A stretch of 7,590 nt of DNA from Oscillospiraceae bacterium. GTDB lineage: Bacteria; Bacillota_A; Clostridia; Oscillospirales; Oscillospiraceae. The position numbers and the translations under genes were made by a program. The stretch spans positions 1-7,590 of the forward strand of contig JAFWOX010000001.1 in NCBI GenBank assembly GCA_017545325.1, in the 5' to 3' direction. Below are positions 1 through 5,586 of the stretch, piece after piece. Below the pieces are notes generated by a model that did no database searches, was not told the DNA's origin, and worked only from the letters and a program-made list of their open reading frames with translations. Positions within the stretch are counted from its first letter, which is position 1. Each line of letters starts with the position of its first letter.

Positions 1-203
1 GGGGTGTTCCCCTGCACCCCCGGTGCGCAGGGCGCTGAAGCGAAGGGGAAAAATGCGCGGCGGGGAACAAGCGGGTGCTGAACGTCAGCTTGCCGACTTT
101 GAATCTGCTTGGCAATAGTCGTTTGCTTTTCAGGGTGGTTATCTGTAGATCGGCAATGTTTTCCGTCCCCCCTCCCTGGGGAGCCGGTATTTCTGTTTGA
201 AAA
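1..203. other. Leader region with no identifiable gene
   Basis: I see no supportable gene here. One + strand frame is open from the left edge to a TAG at 116-118, so it could be the tail of an upstream gene, but its 38 residues match nothing I recognise and the other frames stop early. A GC-rich imperfect hairpin can be drawn at 10-32 (CCCTG-CACC against GGTG-CG-CAGGG, with a two-base bulge), but no T-run follows it, so I do not call it a terminator. Composition becomes AT-rich from about 185, where the operator and promoter begin. Confidence 0.5.
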
Positions 204-226
204 TTTAGTTGCCGAATACAACTAAA
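204..226. promoter_or_regulatory. Upstream operator-like inverted repeat (probable MarR site 1)
   Basis: This is a perfect inverted repeat with 8-base arms: TTTAGTTG at 204-211 and CAACTAAA at 219-226, separated by 7 bases. The size and symmetry suit a dimeric winged-helix regulator of the MarR family, whose gene starts 70 bases downstream. The core AGTTG-N7-CAACT recurs at 229-245. Binding by that regulator is inferred from position and symmetry, not shown. Confidence 0.7.
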
Positions 227-228
227 AC

Positions 229-245
229 AGTTGCATCATACAACT
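229..245. promoter_or_regulatory. Second operator-like inverted repeat overlapping the -35 box (probable MarR site 2)
   Basis: AGTTG at 229-233 and CAACT at 241-245 repeat the core of the upstream site with the same 7-base spacer. The two spacers share the pattern C-N4-TA but are otherwise different. The centres (215 and 237) lie 22 bases apart, about two helical turns, so two dimers could sit on the same face of the DNA. The site covers the -35 hexamer at 231-236, the expected position for a repressor that blocks RNA polymerase. Confidence 0.7.
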
Positions 246-259
246 AACCGGCGTATACT
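231..259 (+). promoter_or_regulatory. Promoter of the marR-ABC-ABC operon
   Basis: A sigma-A-type promoter: TTGCAT at 231-236 (-35), a 17-base spacer, and TATACT at 254-259 (-10). Transcription would start near 266, leaving a leader of about 30 bases before the GTG start. The -35 box lies inside the second operator-like repeat, so the regulator's operon is probably autorepressed. Confidence 0.75.
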
Positions 260-295
260 GGAGGAAAGAAACGGAAACGGAAAGGAGGCGGTCCC

Positions 296-742
296 GTGCA
301 CAGCCGCGTTTTGGGCAATATCCTGCGCATCGGACGCTGCTGCCAGATGTACCGCAGGCAGGCCCTGCGGGATACGGATCTGCACCCCGCCCAGCATCTG
401 CTCATCAGCCATATCTGCCGCCGCCCGGGCCTGGCCCAGGAGGAGCTGATCGCGGAGCTGTACCTGGACAAGACCACCGTGGCCCACCAGCTGATGAAGC
501 TGGAGGAGCAGGGCTACATCCGGCGGGAGGCCTCGGCGGAGGACGCCCGCTGCCGCAGGATCCACCCCACGGAGAAGGCGGAGGAAATCTATCCCCGGGT
601 CCACGGGGTATTCGAGGAGTTTACCGCGGGCATCCTGGCGGGGCTCAGCGAGGCGGAGCAGGAGGAACTGGAACGGCTGACGGAGATCCTCCGGCGGAAC
701 GCCCTCTCCCTGGTCGGGCCGGAACGGGGGGCGAAGACATGA
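296..742 (+). CDS. MarR-family transcriptional regulator
   Basis: A 148-residue winged-helix regulator, the usual MarR size, expected to act as a cytoplasmic dimer. Residues 46-57 (LAQEELIAELYL) and the recognition helix around 58-73 (DKTTVAHQLMKLEEQG) fit the MarR pattern, followed by a wing at about 74-94 containing the family-typical 'D-A-R-C-R-R-I-H-P-T-E-K'. The C-terminal helix (about 117-136) would serve in dimerisation. The GTG start at 296 is chosen because AAAGGAGG at 281-288 stands 7 bases upstream; a later ATG at 348 would remove the first dimerisation helix. The stop overlaps the next gene's start by 4 bases (ATGA), indicating translational coupling with the ABC exporter. By analogy with MarR-type regulators beside efflux pumps, it likely represses this operon until a pump substrate binds. 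The ligand is unknown. Four cysteines are present, two adjacent at 15-16. Confidence 0.9.
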   Translation: MHSRVLGNILRIGRCCQMYRRQALRDTDLHPAQHLLISHICRRPGLAQEELIAELYLDKTTVAHQLMKLEEQGYIRREASAEDARCRRIHPTEKAEEIYPRVHGVFEEFTAGILAGLSEAEQEELERLTEILRRNALSLVGPERGAKT

Positions 743-2517
743 GACTCATCTTCCGCTCCATGGGGAAATACCGGGGCTCCATCGCCGTCGCCGTGCTTCT
801 GAAGCTCTTCGGCACCCTGGCGGAGCTCTCCATCCCCTATATCCTGGAGCATATCATCGACGACGTGGTCCCCCTGGGCGAGCTGAAGCCGGTCATCCTC
901 TGGGGCCTCCTGATGTTCGCGGCGGCCTTCGTCACCCGCATGCTGAACGTCACCGCCAACCGCCGGGCCATCGAAAACGCCCACCGGGTGAGCTACGATG
1001 TGCGGCAGGCCCTGTTCCGGAAGATCGCCTATCTGGACGGGAACACCTTCGACGGCTTCGGCCTGCCCTCCCTCATCTCCCGCATGACCTCGGACAGCTA
1101 CAACGTCCAGTCCTCGGTGCAGCAGCTCCAGGCCCTGTGTATCCGGGCGCCCATGATGCTCCTGGGAGGCCTGGCGGTCACCCTGCTCATGGATCCCGGC
1201 CTGGCCATGATCCTGGTGGTGATGCTCCCCTTCCTGATCCTGGTGGTGCTGACGGTCTCGGCCCGGGGCATTCCCCTGTTCGCCGCGGTCCAGACCAAGC
1301 TGGATACCCTGGTGCGGATCATGCGGGAGAACATCACCGGCATCCGGGTGGTGAAGGCCCTGTCCAAGACCGGGTACGAGATGCGCCGCTTCGCCGACGC
1401 CAACGGGGAGATGACGGATACGGACATCAAGGCCAGCACCGTCATGGCCATCCCCGGCCCCTTCATGCAATTCTGCCTGAATATCGGTCTGACCCTGGTG
1501 GTGCTCTTCGGCGCCCGGCGGGTGAACGGGGGCACCCTGGAGCCCGGGGTCATCCTGGCCTTCCTCACCTATTTCAATATGATCACCCAGGGGGTGATGG
1601 GCCTTTCCCGCATCTTTATGACCATGAGCAAGGCCAGCGCTTCCGCCAACCGCATCGACGAGGTGCTCCGGGCGGAGTCGGACCAGAGGGTCCTGGCTCC
1701 GGAGGAGGGTCTGGTCCCCGCCGGGCCGGGCTGCATCCGCTTCGAGGACGTGGGCTTCCGCTACGGGGAGGACAGCCGCGGCGGCCGCGGCGGCGGAAAG
1801 GCGGAGGGAGAGGCCTTCGCGGGGGGCCGCCGGGAAAAGGCTCTGGACGGCATCTCCTTCTCCCTGGAAAAGGGGGAGAGCCTGGGGATCATCGGTCCCA
1901 CGGGCTGCGGCAAATCCACCGTGATCTCCCTGCTCCTGCGCTTTTATGACGCGGAGGAGGGCGGCGTCTTCCTGGACGGGCGGGATATCCGGACCTACGA
2001 CCGGGACGAGCTGCGCCGCCGCTTCGGGGTCTGCTTCCAGAACGACATGATCTTCCAGGATACCCTCCGGGCCAACGTGGACTTCGGCCGGGGCCTGGAG
2101 GACGGGGAGGTGCAGAGCGCGGTGCGGGACGCCATGGCGCAGGAATATGTGGACGCCCTGCCCGAGGGGCTGAACTACCGGGCGGATATCAAGGGGGCGA
2201 ACCTCTCCGGCGGCCAGAAGCAGCGGCTGCTGGTGGCCCGGGCCCTGGCGGGAAGGCCGGATATCCTCATCCTGGACGACAGCTCCAGCGCCCTGGACTA
2301 CAAGACGGACGCGGCCATGCGCCGGGCCATCCATGAGCACTACGGGGACGTGACCCTTATCATGGTGGCCCAGCGGGTGAGCTCGGTTATGGGCATGTCC
2401 CGGATCCTGGTGATGGACGACGGGAAATGCATCGGCTACGGCACCCATCAGGAGCTGCTGGAGACCTGCCCGGTTTACCGGGAGACCTTCGATATCCAGA
2501 TGGGCGACATGCAGTGA
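739..2517 (+). CDS. Heterodimeric ABC exporter, degenerate-site subunit (fused membrane and ATPase domains)
   Basis: A 592-residue half-transporter of the type I ABC exporter family. The membrane domain has about six helices (roughly 13-35, 52-70, 136-152, 154-174, 240-260, 268-288) and is followed by an ATPase domain. Visible motifs: aromatic A-loop Y342, Walker A GPTGCGKS (386-393), Q-loop Q434, signature LSGGQ (489-493), Walker B ILILDD with D514 in place of the catalytic Glu, and Q545 in place of the switch His. Asp and Gln at these two places are known from the degenerate-site subunits of pairs such as TM287/288, BmrCD and LmrCD, so this protein should work with the next gene's product. 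Exported compounds are probably drugs, peptides or lipids, but sequence does not say which. Oddity: residues about 343-367 form a Gly/Arg/Lys-rich insert just after the A-loop, longer than usual for this family. The ATG overlaps the marR stop; a G-run at 726-731 is a weak ribosome binding site. Confidence 0.93.
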   Translation: MRLIFRSMGKYRGSIAVAVLLKLFGTLAELSIPYILEHIIDDVVPLGELKPVILWGLLMFAAAFVTRMLNVTANRRAIENAHRVSYDVRQALFRKIAYLDGNTFDGFGLPSLISRMTSDSYNVQSSVQQLQALCIRAPMMLLGGLAVTLLMDPGLAMILVVMLPFLILVVLTVSARGIPLFAAVQTKLDTLVRIMRENITGIRVVKALSKTGYEMRRFADANGEMTDTDIKASTVMAIPGPFMQFCLNIGLTLVVLFGARRVNGGTLEPGVILAFLTYFNMITQGVMGLSRIFMTMSKASASANRIDEVLRAESDQRVLAPEEGLVPAGPGCIRFEDVGFRYGEDSRGGRGGGKAEGEAFAGGRREKALDGISFSLEKGESLGIIGPTGCGKSTVISLLLRFYDAEEGGVFLDGRDIRTYDRDELRRRFGVCFQNDMIFQDTLRANVDFGRGLEDGEVQSAVRDAMAQEYVDALPEGLNYRADIKGANLSGGQKQRLLVARALAGRPDILILDDSSSALDYKTDAAMRRAIHEHYGDVTLIMVAQRVSSVMGMSRILVMDDGKCIGYGTHQELLETCPVYRETFDIQMGDMQ

Positions 2518-2532
2518 AGGGGGGCGTGACCT

Positions 2533-4323
2533 ATGCCTGGACCCGGTGATCGGGGCGGAAAAAAAGAGAGACCGAAGGATACGAAGGGCACGCTGCTGCG
2601 GATCATCCGCTACCTCATGGACTACCGCTGGCTGGTGCTCCTCTTCCTGGCCTTCGCCTTCCTCAGCAACGTGGGCAACCTCCTGGGCCCCCGCTTCGCG
2701 GGGAAGGCCATCGGCGCGGCGGAGGCGGGGTTCCGCCAGGGGCCCGGCCACGTGGATATGGCCCTGGTGACCCGGTACGCCCTGCTGATGCTGGGCTGCT
2801 ACGTTGGGGGGAACCTCATGAGCTTCCTGGTGGGCATCGGCATGATGCGGGTGGGCCGCCGGGTAGCCCGGAATATGCGCCGGGACGTGTTCAACAAGCT
2901 CATGGCCCTGCCCGTGGGCTACTTTGACCGGCATCAGGCCGGAGACATCATCAGCCGGGTGAGCTACGATATCGACGTGGTCTCCACCTCCCTTTCCACG
3001 GACGTGATCCAGATCATCACCTCCCTGGTGACGGTGGTGGGCAGCTTCATCATGATGTGCGCCATCTCCCTTCCCCTGGTGCTGTGCATGGCCGCCACCA
3101 TCCCCATCTCCATCCTCTTCACCCGGTACATGGGGAAGAAGACCCGGCCGCTGTACTCCAAGCGCAGCGCCGCCTACGGGGAGATGAACGGCTTCGCGGA
3201 GGAGATGTTCACCGGCCAGAAGACCATCCTGGCCTACGCCCAGGAGGAGCGGGTCTGCGCCGACTTCAGCCGCATCAACCGGAAGGCGGCGGAGGCCTAC
3301 CGGGATGCGGACGGCATGGGGGTGCGCATGGGCCCCACCATCGGCATGATCTCCAACTTCGGCCTGGCGGCCATCGGCATGGGGGGCGCCATCCTGTACA
3401 TGACGGGGGTCGTGGGTCTGGAGCAGATCTCCTCCTTCGTCCTGTACTCCCGGAAATTCTCCGGCCCCATCAACGAGATCTCCAACATCATCAACGAGAT
3501 CTTCTCCGCCCTGGCAGCCTCGGAGCGGGTATTCCGGCTGCTGGATGAGCCGGAGGAGGTGAAGGATATCTACGGGGCGGCGGAGCTGGCGGACTGCCGG
3601 GGCCATGTGCGGGCCGAGGAGGTGAGCTTCGGCTATCTCCCGGGAAAGACGGTCCTCCACCGTCTGGAGCTGGAGGCGAAGCCGGGCCAGACCATCGCCA
3701 TCGTCGGCCCCACCGGGGCGGGAAAAACCACCGTCATCAATCTCCTCATGCGCTTCTACGACCCGGATTCCGGCAGCATCTGCGTGGACGGGCGGGATGA
3801 GCGGGAGTATACCATGGATTCCCTCCGCCGGGCCTACGCCATGGTTCTGCAGGATACCTGGGTCTTCCGGGGCACCATCTTCGAGAACATCGCCTACGGC
3901 AAGGAGAACGCCGCCATGGAGGAGGTGGTGGCCGCAGCCAGGGCCGCCCATATCCACGGCTACATCATGCGTCTTCCCCAGGGCTACCGCACGGTGATCA
4001 GCGAGGACGGGGGCAACATCTCCAAGGGACAGAAGCAGCTGCTCACCATCGCCCGGGCCATGCTGTACAACACCAATATGCTCATCCTGGACGAGGCCAC
4101 CAGCAACGTGGATACCAACACGGAGCGGCAGGTGCAGAAGGCCATCCGCTCCCTCATGGCGGGAAAGACCAGCTTCGTCATCGCCCATCGCCTCTCCACC
4201 ATCCGGAATGCGGACCGGATCCTGGTGGTGGACCACGGGGACGTGGTGGAGCAGGGCACCCACGAAAGCCTGATGGAGCAGAGGGGCTTCTACTACCGGC
4301 TCTACGCCAGCCAGTTCGAATAA
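2533..4323 (+). CDS. Heterodimeric ABC exporter, consensus-site subunit (fused membrane and ATPase domains)
   Basis: A 596-residue half-transporter and partner of the preceding protein, starting 15 bases after its stop. AAGGGGGG at 2517-2524 is the likely ribosome binding site. A polar basic N-terminus (about 1-20) precedes roughly six membrane helices (about 32-50, 81-105, 160-178, 180-198, 264-290, 296-315). The ATPase domain has A-loop Y368, Walker A GPTGAGKT (392-399), Q-loop Q440, Walker B LILDE with catalytic E521, and switch H552. Its signature reads ISKGQ (496-500) instead of LSGGQ. In the known heterodimers, this subunit's Walker motifs pair with the other subunit's intact signature to make the active ATP site, while its own altered signature completes the weak site. 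The motif division here matches that exactly. The role is export across the cytoplasmic membrane, plausibly multidrug efflux as in BmrCD or LmrCD. No clear hairpin terminator follows, so some transcripts may read into the next gene. Confidence 0.94.
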   Translation: MPGPGDRGGKKERPKDTKGTLLRIIRYLMDYRWLVLLFLAFAFLSNVGNLLGPRFAGKAIGAAEAGFRQGPGHVDMALVTRYALLMLGCYVGGNLMSFLVGIGMMRVGRRVARNMRRDVFNKLMALPVGYFDRHQAGDIISRVSYDIDVVSTSLSTDVIQIITSLVTVVGSFIMMCAISLPLVLCMAATIPISILFTRYMGKKTRPLYSKRSAAYGEMNGFAEEMFTGQKTILAYAQEERVCADFSRINRKAAEAYRDADGMGVRMGPTIGMISNFGLAAIGMGGAILYMTGVVGLEQISSFVLYSRKFSGPINEISNIINEIFSALAASERVFRLLDEPEEVKDIYGAAELADCRGHVRAEEVSFGYLPGKTVLHRLELEAKPGQTIAIVGPTGAGKTTVINLLMRFYDPDSGSICVDGRDEREYTMDSLRRAYAMVLQDTWVFRGTIFENIAYGKENAAMEEVVAAARAAHIHGYIMRLPQGYRTVISEDGGNISKGQKQLLTIARAMLYNTNMLILDEATSNVDTNTERQVQKAIRSLMAGKTSFVIAHRLSTIRNADRILVVDHGDVVEQGTHESLMEQRGFYYRLYASQFE

Positions 4324-4340
4324 GACTTCGCAGATTGTTG

Positions 4341-4369
4341 TTGCAATTCTGTTACGGCAAGACTATACT
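4341..4369 (+). promoter_or_regulatory. Promoter of the methyltransferase-like gene
   Basis: TTGCAA at 4341-4346, a 17-base spacer and TATACT at 4364-4369 form a good sigma-A-type promoter. Transcription would begin near 4376, about 30 bases before the TTG start. It lies in an AT-rich pocket directly after the ABC operon. I see no copy of the AGTTG-N7-CAACT operator here, so the MarR protein probably does not control it. Confidence 0.75.
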
Positions 4370-4406
4370 CAATGCATAAGATCAACGCTGCAAGGAGGAA
4401 GGAAGC

Positions 4407-5390
4407 TTGCTGAACCCGAAAGAGAATTACCTGACCATGCTCCGGGGGGATATCCCGGAATATGTTCCCAGTATGTTCGAGCAGCGCTCCTGCCGCATCA
4501 CCGAGGAGTGGCTCACCCCCGTCTACGCCCCGGATGGACCCATCGTCACCCCCCTGGGGGTCACCTATGTGGGCAGTCCGGAGCTGATGAACGGCGCCAT
4601 GCCCAAGCCCGGCTGCATCATCCTGGAGGACATCACCAAATGGCGGGACGTGATCCATGCCCCGGACCTCCGCGGCTTCGACTGGGAGGACTACTATGGG
4701 AAGAAGCTGAAGGACCTGGACCGGCGGGAGAAATATCTGCCCGTGGTGGGGGGCGACTATTTCCTCACCCTCATCTCCTTCATGGGCTTCGAAAACGCCA
4801 TGATCGCCCTGTACGAAGAGCCGGAGGAGGTCAAGGCCCTGCTGGAATACGTTTCCGAATTCTATCTGGAGGTCTTCAAGCAGCAGATCCGCTGGCTGAA
4901 GCCGGATACCATGACCCTGATGGATGACGACGCCGCCCTTCGGGCCCCCTTCTTCAGCGTGGCCATGTACGAGGAATTCTTCATGCCCTTCCATAAGAAG
5001 CACTGCGACCTGGCCCGGGAGAACGGCCTGCTCATCGAGCGGCACGACTGCGGCAGGAGCGAGCAGTTTGTGCCGGACTGGGTGGAGATGGGCGTCCGCT
5101 CCTGGATGCCGGCCCAGACCACCAACGATCTCAAATCCATCAAGAGGCGCTTCGTGGGCAAGCTGGCCCTCTGCGGCGCCTGGGACAGCGCCCCCTGGAA
5201 CAACTGCGATGATCTGGAGGCCATCCGCGCCGCCCTGATGGACTATGTGGATACCTTCGCCCCCGGCGGCGGCTTCACCTACAGCGCCATGGTGGGGGGC
5301 AAGCCGGAGGATCCCCTCACCCCCCAGCGCCGGGCGCTGGTGCGGGAGGTGTACGACACCTACGCCAGGGATTACTATAAGACGCACTGA
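4407..5390 (+). CDS. Uroporphyrinogen decarboxylase superfamily protein, methyltransferase-like (not HemE)
   Basis: A 327-residue cytoplasmic protein with the overall pattern of the URO-D/MtaA/CmuA superfamily. These are TIM-barrel enzymes that include corrinoid- and coenzyme M-dependent methyltransferases. The opening 'NPKENYLTMLRGDIPEYVP' resembles clostridial proteins often annotated as veratrol:corrinoid methyltransferases. The HemE hallmark RQAGRY near the N-terminus is absent, so haem synthesis is unlikely. H213-D-C215-G matches the zinc-binding His-x-Cys of MtaA/MtbA. The third ligand, a Cys in a 'PGC' motif near the C-terminus, appears to be replaced by Gly in APGGGF (G287-G289), so metal binding and methyl transfer are uncertain. 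The TTG start is chosen because AAGGAGG at 4392-4398 lies 8 bases upstream. The gene has its own promoter and terminator. No corrinoid protein, second methyltransferase or reactivating enzyme is nearby. The superfamily call is firm; the substrate is unknown. Confidence 0.85.
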   Translation: MLNPKENYLTMLRGDIPEYVPSMFEQRSCRITEEWLTPVYAPDGPIVTPLGVTYVGSPELMNGAMPKPGCIILEDITKWRDVIHAPDLRGFDWEDYYGKKLKDLDRREKYLPVVGGDYFLTLISFMGFENAMIALYEEPEEVKALLEYVSEFYLEVFKQQIRWLKPDTMTLMDDDAALRAPFFSVAMYEEFFMPFHKKHCDLARENGLLIERHDCGRSEQFVPDWVEMGVRSWMPAQTTNDLKSIKRRFVGKLALCGAWDSAPWNNCDDLEAIRAALMDYVDTFAPGGGFTYSAMVGGKPEDPLTPQRRALVREVYDTYARDYYKTH

Positions 5391-5406
5391 CATAAACCGG
5401 TTTTCT

Positions 5407-5445
5407 CTTGCCGGGGCGGCGGACGCTCCGGCAAGCTTTTATTTA
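5407..5445 (+). terminator. Intrinsic terminator after the methyltransferase-like gene
   Basis: A 12-base-pair stem pairs 5407-5418 with 5424-5435 (CTTGCCGG against CCGGCAAG outside, one G-T pair inside) around a 5-base loop. It is followed by CTTTTATTTATT. It begins 16 bases after the stop codon and isolates this gene from the binding-protein gene. Confidence 0.88.
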
Positions 5446-5467
5446 TTGCCAATTTTTTGCGTTAATA

Positions 5468-5496
5468 TTGACTTTACTGCCAGGACAAGGTATACT
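5468..5496 (+). promoter_or_regulatory. Promoter of the binding-protein gene
   Basis: TTGACT at 5468-5473, a 17-base spacer and TATACT at 5491-5496 are close to the sigma-A consensus (TTGACA/TATAAT). The start near 5503 gives an untranslated leader of about 84 bases, longer than for the other two units. I found no convincing catabolite-repression (cre) palindrome or riboswitch in the leader. Confidence 0.82.
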
Positions 5497-5586
5497 TCCT
5501 TTGTTCAGTTATGACGTTTTTATTAAGCTCTGCCCCGATTTTTCGCATTCTCTGAACACAAAACAAGAAGAGGAAGGAGAGTACAC

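Noticed and set aside
172..183. CTCC-CTGG-GGAG hairpin as an upstream terminator
   Set aside because: A 4-base stem with no proper T-run after it is too weak to support the call.
589..4263. A 1,224-residue open frame on the - strand opposite the two ABC genes
   Set aside because: It is codon-aligned with the two exporter genes and exists because they avoid TTA, CTA and TCA. Its translation is His/Gly/Asp-rich low-complexity sequence with no recognisable domain, while the + strand shows complete ABC motifs.
4331..4351. A weak palindrome (CAGA...TCTG) over the -35 box of the methyltransferase-like gene
   Set aside because: Only the outer four bases and one inner pair match, with several mismatches inside; this is likely chance in an AT-rich promoter.
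4407..5390. Calling this gene hemE (uroporphyrinogen decarboxylase)
   Set aside because: The N-terminal RQAGRY substrate-binding motif of HemE is missing, and a methyltransferase-type His-x-Cys is present.
4302..5393. A 363-residue open frame on the - strand opposite the methyltransferase-like gene
   Set aside because: Codon-aligned mirror of the real gene, with no recognisable domain.
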